Shown here: positions 52,241 through 63,575 of the stretch, one piece after another
Layout: each line of letters opens with the position of its first letter
Position numbering within the stretch: the stretch's first letter is position 1
Origin: Dipetalonema caudispina
Taxonomy: Eukaryota; Nematoda; Chromadorea; Rhabditida; Onchocercidae
Direction: 5' to 3'
DNA: 64,000 bases
Assembly: GCA_013365325.1 (NCBI GenBank)
Contig: JABVXV010000061.1
Location: forward strand, 186,001 to 250,000
The notes under the pieces: generated by a model
Told to the model about the DNA's origin: nothing
What the model saw: only the letters and a program-made list of their open reading frames with translations
Databases searched by the model: none
Program-made: the position numbers and the translations under genes

Positions 52241-55200
52241 ATGTACGGTGGTAGGAGTGATTGTTGTATTTTGGCAATGCTTATGGATGTTACTGTTTTT
52301 ATAACTTTATTTGCATTCAACTACTCCACAAAGCATGCAGCTATAGAGGTTTTTTAATTGGATATTTTTTGAGATAAGTAAAGAGAAGTTGAGTTTTGAA
52401 GCAACTTTTAAGGAGTTAAAGCAAATTTTAAGAGGTCGAGATACTTGGGAAAATTCTGAAGCAATACTAAAGAAGCGTAAATTTCAAAATGCTAAAACAA
52501 GTTGGTAAGTTAAAATAAAAATTGTGCGTTAGATTAGTTACAGCAAACTTATATTGACAAAGTATTTTTTTTATCGGGTAACGTTCACTGAAAAAAATCA
52601 TTTCATTAAGTGAAAAATCTCGACTTGTTATTCCACGCAAAGTCAAGCACGCATTCTTTATTAGCTCATTAGTTTGCAGAAAAGAAAGTGCAATATACAA
52701 AATCTCTACAATGCTTTCACAACAGCTGACATACAAAATATTCAACAGAAGTAGGTGTATTTCGTCCTTTAAACCGCGATTCATACATGTGCTATTTCTT
52801 TATTCTAATATAAATCGTTTCTATTGATCGTTCTACTTCTCACCAAGCTACATCAGTATTAGGTTGTTTGAAATTTATAAAGAGAATCGAGTTAACAATG
52901 TTTTATTCCTTGCCGTTGTCTAAATTGTGACCAAACTAGAAAAAAAAAACTTCCCGGGTTATTACGGAACATAAATACGGCAATTTAATGAAATTTCCGT
53001 TGGCTTCACACAAACTATATATACTGGAATAGGATAGAATGAACTGAGGGACAATATTTGGCATAAGTTAAGTGAGCATAATACTTGCTGTATATTGATC
53101 ACTACTTCTAGCTAGTATTTATATTTGTTGCCAACTTTCTTCAGCGCAGAAATTTTTATTCCTGGCCAGTTATAGGGACGATATATTGCGCAGTGTATTT
53201 ACCAATACGACAAAATTTCCATCTAAGTTAACGCTAGAAAATTATTTGCAAGTTCTAAAAAATAAAAGTAAGGTTTTCAGAAACTTTAGGCTCATCCTGT
53301 CTTCCTCTCTCTTGACCTTGATTGAAAGAAATTTACTCTCCCTCCTATTTCAGTTACTACTTCAAGCTACCAAATTCTAAATTGCCACACTTTTCAGGCA
53401 TCACATGAGTTAAGCGGTAACTGATTACATATCATCTAACTTATTTTCCCTGACGGAGGATCGAGAAATGCTAGAAAACTGAATATTAGCCATTTTCCCT
53501 TTACACCTCATTTACAATTAGTTTTAGGAGAGTCATCTGTAAATCGAAGATACCAGTTACTTCTACAAAACTGCTCCAATCAAACGAATATATGCATCAA
53601 ATATATTATTAAACTACATGCTGATGACTATATTGTAAGAGAGTAATTTAGAAGTCAATTATTTCGACTATTCGAGTGGATTTATGCAGCTGATTGCATT
53701 GTCATTACTATTTTACTGAATCACTCATTTTAATTAATGGATGATTCATACCACATAATTAGTTAATAACTAGAGAGCCAATGCACTTTCTATTTTTTTC
53801 AAAATCTCCGAAAAATTACGCATTGCTACCACCCAACCACTACATTCTTACATTAGGTATAATGCGTACTTTTGATTCTTTCGCAACCTACGAATACACG
53901 CAAAATTCAAAACTGTAAATTTAACAAAAGAAAATTTTTAAGCATTGCAGCTGGATCCTAGCAATTATTATATATATTATAAACGACGAAAACGGATCTA
54001 TCGTTCAACCATTTCGTACGCTCACCAATCTGAATTTCTGTTCAAAATTAATGCACAAAAAACTCGTTTTGTCTATCTAAACAACAAGCTTAATTTGCTG
54101 TTCTGTGAACAGACTGGATCGTAAGTTATTGATGTTAACGAAAAATAGATTAGCACTGCAGTACTTCAGATGTAACTTTTCAGCTTCTTCTGAATTATGA
54201 GATTTCTAGAGAATTACTGTTACACTAAAAATTTGATCTTCACCCTGATAAGAAAATGATAAGCCGAAAAAAAGCAGGAGTAAATTTTTTATAGTTTTTA
54301 AATTTGAATTTTAATTGAAACATAACATCTTTTCAGTGAAGCGACGTACAATGTATTTCATTATCGTCTAAGAGCTCGAAACTGCATCTTACAAATAAAA
54401 TTGTCAATGCCTTATGCAAGGTTAAAACGATCAGTTTTTCAATCAGGGTAAGCTAGTCTGGCAATCTTTTTTTTTGGAATTTCCCGAAATAATCATGAAT
54501 ATATAATGAATTATAATAGTAGAAATGGAAAATTACTTGGAGAATAGACTATAAAAATTAGAAAATGTATACCAAACAACTGCAAAAATTCAGAAGAGAT
54601 TTCTAGAAAGTTATTTTATTCTTAGTATTATTCGCTACTTCTTAACAAATAAATTAAAATTAAAACAGTGAATGATGAAAGTTGATAAACTAAAATTTTT
54701 GATTAGCAAACTGATGCAAATAACTAATGCTAGCATCAAAGCCATCACAATTATTAAAATTCCCATACTATCTGTCTGCAGCACGCTACGTTTTCGAAAG
54801 ATTACAACAGACTGTGCAAGCATTTTCGTAAATTATTTTACTAATGCTATATATAGATTTTCAGAAGTGGAGGAACGCTGATAATCATTATAGCTCTAGT
54901 TATAGGAGTACCTATATTGATTATTCTTACCTCCGTCTTTATTATTGTCGTTATGTATTATTGTTGCCAAAAGAATGGTTGGTATTTGTAGATAGTTTAA
55001 CTAGAAATTTAGAAAATCTAAAGTGAATTTTTCACTAAAATTATTCAGAATAACGTCCGGTACTTAGTACCACGTAACTCCTGATAGACGTAGAGGGTTC
55101 GTTTGAGCATGAACTTCCCGACATAGAAGTGAATTTATCTCCTCTGACCACTAATTATAAATAGAAATCGTTAGAATGAGGACTTGACATCGCTTAAAAA

Positions 55201-56730
55201 TTGTCAAATCAACACTACAACCAACTAGTTGAGTTAAATCTGAAGTTAACAATATTATTGAATAGGTACAACGGAAGATGAACTGCCGAAAAGTTTGATC
55301 GAGAATTGTAGACGAGCGGAACCACCACCAGAGGAGCAAGGAAAATACTTGCCTGAGTTATTCGATGCTTCAGCATTTCAGTTCAAAGGACCACTTATTA
55401 TTGAATGTCCTAAATTACACATTCTTGTTAGTGCTGATCAATAGAACATCTCGCACTTCAAATATTTCTGTTAATCCATGGCTTCAATTAAATGCTAATT
55501 TCATCTAAATTTAGGAGCACGACCTCACAAATGCAAAACCATCTGGAAGCAATATAAAGGATCATGTTCGGTTTGATGAAAACCTTAACGTTGTATGCTT
55601 TTCACATTACTATGATTTTTTTCCCGTTAATTCCAACTGGAATATCCTGAGATGTTGAAAACTGTTTACCAACGATGACATGACTTTTTACTATTTTCAA
55701 ACTAGAATCAATGAAGTCTAATCTTTTCCGTTCTAGGCTTATAACATCGGAGAAAATGTCGAAATAATTGTTAGAAGCTATGGACAAGGTAGGATGTTAT
55801 TCGAGTTCCAATTATTTCTCAAATGCTACTGAGTTTACTACTGTTTAACTGTAAAAAATCGTAAAATTGGTCTTTCGTTATAAGGATATAAGCTGGTCTT
55901 ACTCCCTTTTTGGATTGTGAAGCTAAGTTTAATAAATGTACGATGAAAGAGAGGAACGGAAAAAAGAATTAAACTTTATTTCCCTATTGAAATCTACTCC
56001 CAGACTGCGAAAAAATTCCTCCAACATATGTTCCACCATTTAACCTCTTAAAAGAGCAACAACAATAGGAACCAAAATTGGAAGCGGTGAGATGATCAAA
56101 GAAGATGGAGGAGATGAAGACGATGAAACAACCAACGAACAGGAAAACGATTCCAGACAGTCGGTTATTGAAAACGGAGAAAAGGAAGTAGCAAAGCACT
56201 CGAAAAGTCAAAGTATTCAATCACAAGAGAAAAAAAACGGAATAAGGAAAGTGTCAGATCCGCGAAGAAAATCCAAGCCTGTATCAATCCGCACACAAAA
56301 AACTCAACCAAGCCGGTATTCTGAATCATCGACACAAACTTTCAGAGTTGATGGTGAAACAAATGTTAAAAGTCCTAAAAAATGTGGTGGAATGGATGTA
56401 ACAAATACGCGAGAACGAAATTTCAACATTGGGTATGAAGCCGATATAAGACAGAGTAAATCACTACTAAAAAGAGCTTCAGCTACCCCAGTTGAACAAA
56501 CAACTCAGGCACCATCGAAGAATATCATGTTAACCAAGGAACAACATGTTGCATCATCAATCGACGCAACAAATATTACGACAACATTGCGGACAGCAAA
56601 ATCCCAACAATGGACAGCCGAACAAACTAACCCTTCCGTATCCGGTTCATCCAGAAGTCAATGCAAAAGCTGCAACACATCCGAAAGGATGCGATCGGAA
56701 GTGGGTAGAAAGTTTACATACTTGTGGTAA
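52241..56730 (+). CDS. Unrecognised type I single-pass membrane protein, 9 exons
   Basis: Exons 52241-52348, 53150-53251, 53951-54120, 54337-54420, 54865-54977, 55266-55426, 55515-55589, 55737-55788, 56069-56730 are phase-compatible and give 508 residues. The first exon encodes a signal-peptide-like hydrophobic run (residues 10-26). An ectodomain of about 120 residues follows, with an N-glycosylation site (NTT) and two cysteines (LLFCEQ, ARNCIL) that could pair. One strong membrane helix is at about 159-186, followed by two cysteines (YYCCQK). The cytoplasmic tail of about 315 residues has a Pro/acidic segment (EPPPEEQ), then a long, polar, Lys/Ser/Thr-rich and apparently disordered region. 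I do not recognise the family; a small nematode-specific ectodomain family is possible. Exons 1-2 are the least certain, since exon 2 uses a CGCAG acceptor and a weak GTTCT donor. Exons 3-9 are well supported by phase. Confidence 0.7.
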
Positions 56731-58107
56731 TATTTCAAGAAAGCGATTTATAACAGCAAAGCATATACAGTCCTATTAATTTCAAGGTCATAATTCTGTA
56801 ACTAATACTCAGCCCAACTACCTGATCTAATAGTTAGAGTGGATGCATTAAGGTATATATGTAATGAAACCATAGAAATACACTTACATAAAAGAATTTT
56901 AGTTGAGTTTTAAACAGAAAATGATTCCTTTTGTAGCGAGCAATGATTAGAAGAATTCAGAGTGATATTAAAAGATCTATATGTTTAGAACCATTTTTTC
57001 ATTTAAGCTTTGCAAAGAAATTTCTCTTAGAATAATCCAAGATCACCTAAATTTCAATTCCTAATGCGTGTAAGGATTTCACGGATAAATCAGCAAAAAT
57101 GAGCTATAAATTGTCCAATCATAAAAAAAGTATGAAACTATCAAACAGAAATCCATAAAATGCCGATAATACCTCCAATACCATGAATGGATCTCTCATT
57201 TCTTTTTTCTAGGAAAATCGATGACTTCTGAAAAACAAAAGATATCCAGAATTATTTGCTTCTATACCATTATGCTCTTCTATATCGTTATACAATTCAA
57301 ATTAAGTTTTCAAAAGAGAATAAAACAGTAAAAATGAGCTTTGAAAGTTATCGAAACTTTGTAAAAAATGACAAACCAACGAAAAAGCATTATTATTTCG
57401 TGAACTAAAAAAAAGCAATACGATTTCACTGAAATAAATTCACAGAAATGTAGGAGGTCATATCGCACCATCTTTCAAGTATTCATGTGGTACATCGGTA
57501 CCTGCCATTTCCAGAACTCTTCTAAAAGGTATCATATGACATTTTATCCTCGACTGATTCCGCATAGGATGGAACCATGTAAAGCAACAAAAAACCATGA
57601 AGCATGAAGAATTATTTGAATAGACATTTCTTGAGATTTGATATCTAAGTTACCTAGTACCAAAGAATACCAATCAGCTTCTGTAGTTTTTAACGTTCAG
57701 TGGATAATTGCGCATAAATCACAGCAAAATTTAATTAACTGCTAGAAATTCATGAATAAATTTCAGTCTTTATGAATCGCAAAATTTAGAGTGAAACTCA
57801 ACTAGGAATCATCATTCATGCGTCGCAGTTTCAACATGGAATTCAACTAATGATCATCATTAATGTACCTCTGTAAAAAGGTATCCCGACATAAAATGCC
57901 TCATGGCTTACTTATGTATTACAAACAATTTACACTACAAATATGTATTGTGATGCCAATTTCTGAGCGCATAATCTTTGTTTTTCCAAAAGAAGTTTCC
58001 AATATCAATTTAAAGTTTTGATTAAGGGCAAAATCTTACAATACCAAGCAAAAAACCAACGATAACATAACATGCTAAACATAAATCACTTTCCAAGTAC
58101 TTTGCAA
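56731..58107. other. Intergenic region, no gene seen
   Basis: About 1.4 kb between the membrane-protein gene and the PFDN6 3' end (convergent). An imperfect direct repeat of about 26 nt (AACTCAACTAGGAATCATCATTCATG at about 57796, diverged copy at about 57841) is visible. No conserved exon found. Confidence 0.5.
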
Positions 58108-59700
58108 TCATTTCGTCCGGAATCGTTGAGTCACTGCATTTTGTAACCTCATCACTGTTTGCTTCTGATTTTCTTGCTTCGTTGCAGCATCTGCTATCGT
58201 TTCCTCTAACCGTTTGCTATAATTTATTTCAATCTAGTAATATACTAAGTCAAACACAAGAGATTTGAAGCAAATATTTGCGTAGTTTCATAAATCGAAG
58301 GAACTATCACAAAAATTTGAAATCGACTCATGCAGATTTCACAGAATCAACTTTAACCTCTATCAAGTACTCTTTCCATCGTACCAAGTACGAAGAATTT
58401 GCGAAATATTTTACTCAATTCTGTTAGTACATGGAAAAGAACTTGCCTAAAACTTGAAACACATAGCTCAGCATTTTTAATACACGAAATAAGACTAAAC
58501 AGTATCCCATAATCATTCTATTCCATTTCTAAGAAAACATAAAATTCAAATTAGAATTTTAAATTTTAATTTATTGAACTAAAGAATGCATCAAACTTTA
58601 ATCATTTGTTGAACTACTACTATCTTTCGTTCTTCATAACTTACATGGGATGTACAAAGTAAATCCATTTTCATTCCCTTTTTAAAATTTATTATAATAA
58701 ATTATGATAGTGAAAATAAAAAGAAGCTCACATTTCAGTTGTGATATAATCTATGCGTTTTTCAACATTTTGTTTTGCCTCGGTAAGATCTTGCTTTATC
58801 AGCACTGGTCCAATCAATTTGTATACCGTTGCACCATCTTCTAGGAGATCAAGCTCCTGAAATGCACAAACTACAGAATAGTTATACTTCTGAAATTAGT
58901 TTTCAATCCATAAATTAACTTTCTCAATAATTCTTGTGAATAACGCGAAGCGACTAAAAAACATAAACTCATGCATGAAACACTGAACATGGTAAAGCCA
59001 AAAAAAGGGAAGAATTATGCCAATTATTTAAACAAACATCGCAAAATACGACACTGGATCTTTTCTCTTTTTTCCCTCACCAAAACAGATATGACGATAC
59101 AATCGCTATTTTGATCCATCCACTAGTTATGCTGTTGGTGGGTACACCAAGAACTAATAAAAACCAAAGTTGATTAATTAACTACAAAAAAAAAAGTGAA
59201 AAAAAAGTTACGGTTTTCACAAGATTACTTTCCGTTAACTGTCCTTCAAGTTGCTGTCGATTATGGATATTTTTTTCGCGATCTGTAAACAAATAAACAT
59301 AAATAATACTCATCAAATAGCATAAAGCACTATGGTCCGAAAAATCTAACAATGATAAATACATAATGATTTATTACCTTATAAATGAGTCCCATTTTTC
59401 TAAAGTACCTTTTTTGTTGAATGTCTCAGCCATCAAAGAAGGAACTTTCCGACGTCATTCCGAAATGTGATATCAAACCCTACACCTCAAACTACATTTC
59501 ACCTGTCAGTAGTCAGCATTGTCCCGATCTTGGGTACGAAAGATTACCACAGTATTTAATAAAATTTTTGTTTAGAAAACCGGAATTGGTGAACCACAAG
59601 CTAATAAAAAAAAAAAAAATCGACGAGATTACTAACCTTTCTCAAATTGCTTATATTTAGCAAGCTCTTCTTCGAATTTATTCATAATAAAATCACTCAT
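58108..59700 (-). CDS. PFDN6: Prefoldin subunit 6 (PFDN6), 4 exons
   Basis: Beta-type subunit of prefoldin, the jellyfish-shaped co-chaperone that passes nascent actin and tubulin to the CCT chaperonin in the cytosol. Exons 59700-59637, 59282-59212, 58856-58732, 58216-58108 total 369 nt, 122 residues (human 129), with phases agreeing. Matches: KFEEELAKYKQFEKD (human KLQGEVEKYQQLQKD), RQQLEGQLTESNLVK (RQKLEAQLTENNIVK), ELDLLEDGATVYKLIGPVLIKQDL (ELALLDGSNVVFKLLGPVLVKQEL, split by the exon join after Lys), and KRIDYITTEIKR (KRLDYITAEIKR). The two coiled-coil arms flanking the central beta hairpin are both present. The start is the first ATG of exon 1. Confidence 0.97.
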
Positions 59701-60631
59701 CCTGTCCTCGAAACCTAAAATGCCCGATGCTAATGATGGTATAAGTGGTAGAAGAAATGATAAACACAATTCAAGTATTGAACTTTTTTGATTGCATTAT
59801 GTTACAAGTGATTAACCTACCAAGCTGGAACTCAAATTAAAAATTAGGTTCCCATACAATTACATCTCCATTCTTTATAGCTCCTTTAGTTTTTTAAAAT
59901 GGAAACCCTAAAATTTCAATGTATGAGTCATTACGCTTGTTCGAAGTGATATTATGACGTGGTTGACATGAAGTTTTAGGAAAATATTGCAAAATTTGAG
60001 ATATGTTTGGAGAGAAAAATTCATAAATAATTAAATAAAATCTGAAAATGCGAAGGAATTTATACACATATAATGCAACAAAGAGGTAATGCGTAGGAAT
60101 ACACAATAAGACAGTGTAAAAGTAATGGTTGAGCAATAACAAGTAAATGCAAGTAAGGCAGGCATCATAAAAAACAGCTTTTGAACGACATCAGGTAGAA
60201 GGATCGGATAATCATAACTCTAAAAGTGAACAATGATTTAACAAAGTCCTACTCAAAAACATATGACCATTAACTTTTAGCAAAGAAATGCTGCAAAAAA
60301 AGCTGAATTAAAGAAAAAAGGCTCGGATTTTCACAATCAACAGTTTTTGAACTGCAATTTTTATAATCCCTAAAAGCTATCAATTAATGGATTTGACTCA
60401 AAGAATGCTGCAGAAAATGGCAGTAGTTGGTAAATAGAAGCTGTACGTATTTTTAAAGCTTCAAGCGAGTTTACTGGAAATAATGATCCATATTTTTTTA
60501 TACTATCAACTTGATATACGTTCTGCTAAATAACTGGACTACTAAATAATTCTACCCAGATTCAAATAACAATTCACATTATGGAAAGTACCTGAAAAAG
60601 CAAAAATGTCAGTAAAATAAAACAAAATAGT
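59701..60631. other. Gap between COM-1 and PFDN6 genes
   Basis: About 0.9 kb between the COM-1 stop and the PFDN6 start, both minus strand. The open frame at 59894-60142 has no support. Nothing else recognised. Confidence 0.5.
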
Positions 60632-62258
60632 TCAATTGCTAAAGAAAAGTCTACGCCGAGCACGTCTCATCGGTTTGTACTCCGGATAACGTGTTTTAAG
60701 AGCAATTGGTGAATCGCTTTCAATAATTTGACCACGTCGACGCTGCTCTTCTCTATTTGGCATCCCAATCTCCCAGTAATATTCGGGAGTAGATGGTTCT
60801 CTTTCAATGTCTCTGTGTTTACTAACCTACAAAGAGTACAGATGAATTAAGACATACAGTGTCAACATTTGTTTCTAAGCAATATTTTTTCCTGATGAAA
60901 ACCCTGAACGATCGCATCTATACCCGATATATCAGATATCTGCAGATATATCGTTTTAAGAATATAATTACATGATCTAAATAGAATTAGCTAACCTGAT
61001 CAATTCGTTTATTACGTTCATCTTGATTTAATCCCAAGGCTTCATAGTAATCCGCGCAACATCGACAATCGTAACCGTGCAGTAATCGTCGCTCAGCCTT
61101 TTTTCGTCGAACTTTACCATTATCGTTAAATCGTGAGGTCAGCTTGTTGTCCACATATTTTTGTTCATTTCGGCAAAATGTTGGGGAGGATATTACGTTC
61201 ATCAGTGAACGTGTATGCTGTGATTCCAGAACAGCATAACACCCAGCGACGTTACTTCGATTCAGCATAGTTGTAAATGACACTTCTTTCAGCATTTCTG
61301 TTTTCCGTGATGTGTTAGGAGGAGAAGGAGTAAGCGGGAGAGATGAATTATCAGATTGGGAAGAAATAACATCCAGTTGATCTTCACTTGTTTCTTTTTG
61401 ACTAGTAGAGGTTACTGCTAAAATTGACTTTAACACCATCGAAGAATTCTGCACTTCCGCGACTCTTTCAGATATCTGGTTCGTACTCGATCGTGAAAAT
61501 ATTTGCGGTGAAGTCTGCAGAAATTTTGATATCTTTTCATCTCGGCGTTCTGTAGTGTTGGAGGTTAGCCTTCTCAACTTTCGGGAATTATAGTTCGGGA
61601 AGGTCGGTCGAATTTCGGTAGATATTGTCAAAGATCCTGATGAAATCTGCGACGAGTACGAACCATCGACAGTCATCCGTAAATTCTTATTGTATTGCCT
61701 ATTTGCTTTGGTCACGGGATCCAGTTTTTTTGGAGAAACATCCGGACTAATATTCAACCAAGAAGCATATTTATCTGCATCAACCGGTTTCGGTTTCGTT
61801 GGTGGTTCGAACCAGTTAATCCAACTGTCCAAGGTGCCATTGAAACGGGCTCTTGATCGTCGCTGCATAAGAGTTGAACAGGTCGCCGGTGGTGGCTGAG
61901 TGGGAAGAAGAGGTGATCTGTTTTGAGAAGCCTTCTTCGGTGTTGTTAGATCGATGGTTTCAACGGATTTCGGTGTTTCTGGAAAGTCATCAACTGTATC
62001 GAAAATGCCATGCTGATCTTCTTTTTTTTTCAGAGCTATTCCCAATAATGATTGTGAATTTTCTTGTTCAATTATAGCATCACATGAAATTTCAGAAATT
62101 TTTTGTGATGTTCCATCATCTTTGATGAGACGGATTGGCGAAATAGTAGCATCTAGAAATGAAGTGTCATCCAGTGAATAGGAATTTCCCGCGACACTAA
62201 CAGATCCTCTGCAGGACAATACCGTTTCGACAACCGGTGAGTATAAATAAGAATTCAT
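60632..62258 (-). CDS. RBBP8: CtIP/SAE2/COM-1 DNA end-resection factor, 2 exons
   Basis: Homologue of human RBBP8 (CtIP), C. elegans COM-1 and yeast Sae2, which stimulate the MRE11 nuclease to open double-strand break ends in homologous recombination and meiosis. Exons 62258-60996 and 60826-60632 give 485 residues. The C-terminal Sae2 domain is clear: RRKKAERRLLHGYDCRCC with CxxC at 398 and 401 (human KLLGHTCKEC), ADYYEALGLNQDERNKRI (EIYYADMPAEEREKKL), KHR at 424-426 (human RHR) and STPEYYWEIGMP (NTPENFWEVGFP). Thr434 corresponds to the CDK site Thr847 of CtIP. The rest is disordered, with about a dozen Ser/Thr-Pro sites. No N-terminal tetramerisation coiled coil is seen. The frame is open upstream without ATG to an acceptor (TTTTCCAG) near 62366, so this may be a spliced-leader site or an upstream exon may exist. 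Confidence 0.93.
60925..60953. repeat. Short inverted repeat in the COM-1 intron
   Basis: CGATATATC and GATATATCG flank an 11-nt spacer that itself contains GATATC and CTGCAG palindromes. It sits in the single intron of COM-1. A small AT-rich hairpin with no assigned role. Confidence 0.7.
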
Positions 62259-62789
62259 GAATGACGATGATAATGATATTGTTACGAACGGTAATAGTAT
62301 CAGTGAAGAATGCGTGCAAATGAAATCTGCGGTGAACAGAACAGCAAGCGACACCACCACTACTTCTGGAAAACCTGAGTTGAGTTTCGGCTCAGCCGTT
62401 AATGAAGATAATGTTGAATGGCAATGATCAGTCAGTAATCCTTATTTCTTCAGAGAGAGAAGCACTGAGCTGGAATAGAAGTGCTTAGTTTTGTTAAAGG
62501 AAAGGCCGAAGGTTAAAAAATTATCGTACTCATACTCCCACCTAACAGCTATTTAGCCGGCCTATCAATATCCTTACCACCACATAACAAAACTGATCAC
62601 TCAAGCTTGTAATAAGTCACCTCTTTCGGTACCCATGGGTGGGCGGCTAGGTCATGACAATTGTTTAGTTTTTGCGGTGTTTGTCTTTCAGTTTTATTGT
62701 CTTTTCGTTTACTTATTTGTTCTTCTGCTCCCTATGCTTAGCTTATCCCTTGTTTACTACTAAAAAGGGCGAAGGTTGTAGGTTCGAGA
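62259..62789. promoter_or_regulatory. Head-to-head region between COM-1 and INTS2
   Basis: About 530 nt between divergent start codons. It contains acceptor-like TTTTCCAG on the minus strand near 62366-62373 (COM-1 side) and TGTCTTTCAG on the plus strand ending at 62691 (INTS2 side, 98 nt before the ATG), each possibly a spliced-leader site. If both are right, the shared promoter is only about 320 nt long. Inferred from layout. Confidence 0.5.
62686..62691 (+). promoter_or_regulatory. Putative spliced-leader acceptor of INTS2
   Basis: TTTCAG in a T-rich context, 98 nt before the first ATG of the INTS2 frame. No coding exon needed upstream. Confidence 0.45.
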
Positions 62790-63575
62790 ATGGTACCAAG
62801 CCAGGTACCACAACCAGTATATGCTGCATTGAAGAATGGCACTTTCATCGATAATATTGATGCATTCGATCCCGAACAAATTCAACCATTCTTACCTTCT
62901 CTTTTGCTTTGCTCGTTTTCATCAGCTTGCATCCTTTCCGATGAGTCATTGGTTAGTTTGTTTCTGTGAGAATCTCAGTTTTTTTCAGTTCAAGTTTCTG
63001 CTTCTAAAAAGACTTTCCCTTGTACGTGAAATTTAAAAATTCAGAAGGTTGCCGAATTTTGAATTAAAAAACCTCTGGAAACTCAAGATCATTCAACATC
63101 CGCTTCTCCCAATTAGCAAGTAAAAATAAATCAAATAAGTAGTGAACCAAGTTGCTGTTTTATTATTTAGTAATTAATGGGCAAATAAATCAAGCAAATT
63201 GTGAATGGAGAGAAGCATAAGACAGTGAAGGCAAAGTTTTAATCAAAAGCGCAATGGTTGGAATTCCATCAACGATTTTTGTTCAATTTTAAAAATTTCG
63301 ATGAGTCTTGAATAATATATGATTATTACTGAAGTTAACTCGTTATCAACCAACAAGGTATTTTTGGAGATTTTTTTAGGATCAGCTTCGACGCCGCTTA
63401 CTGGAATTTCCCCAGTGCAACTCTTTGTTTCAAATTCTGAATGCCGATGTTGCGACTGTGGAGAATGATTTGAATAAAGCAACGGCAGAAGATATTGAGA
63501 GTATTCGTAAACTATCGTTTGAAACCGCACCACCACAAATGAAACTCAAAATTATCGCATTTCTTCTTGATCGAA
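62790..63575 (+). CDS. INTS2: Integrator complex subunit 2 (INTS2), N-terminal exons only
   Basis: Backbone subunit of Integrator that contacts INTS1. Exon 1 is 62790-62951 (54 codons, donor TTG/GTTAGT) and exon 2 starts at 63380. Read together they match the start of human INTS2 with little gapping: VYAALKNGTFIDNIDAFDPE against AFEAMQKVDVVCLASLSDPE, LPSLLLC against LPCLVRM, CNSLFQILNADVATVE against VNSIVALLSVDFHALE, and SIRKL against LRHKL. The exon 2 frame ends in TAG at 63578-63580, but a donor CGAA/GTTAGAAC two codons earlier would let the gene continue to the right of the window; human INTS2 is over 1,000 residues. No further exon was found before 64000, so the rest is expected outside. 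A self-standing 120-residue protein is the less likely alternative. Confidence 0.72.

Noticed and set aside
59421..59660. 79-codon plus-strand frame
   Set aside because: It lies antisense to PFDN6 exon 1 and intron 1 and ends in low-complexity lysine codons.
62259..62360. Hydrophobic N-terminal extension of the long COM-1 frame (start at 62360), resembling a signal peptide
   Set aside because: It depends on a GTG start; no ATG precedes 62258, and a nuclear repair protein should not be secreted. Treated as 5' UTR or possible upstream exon.
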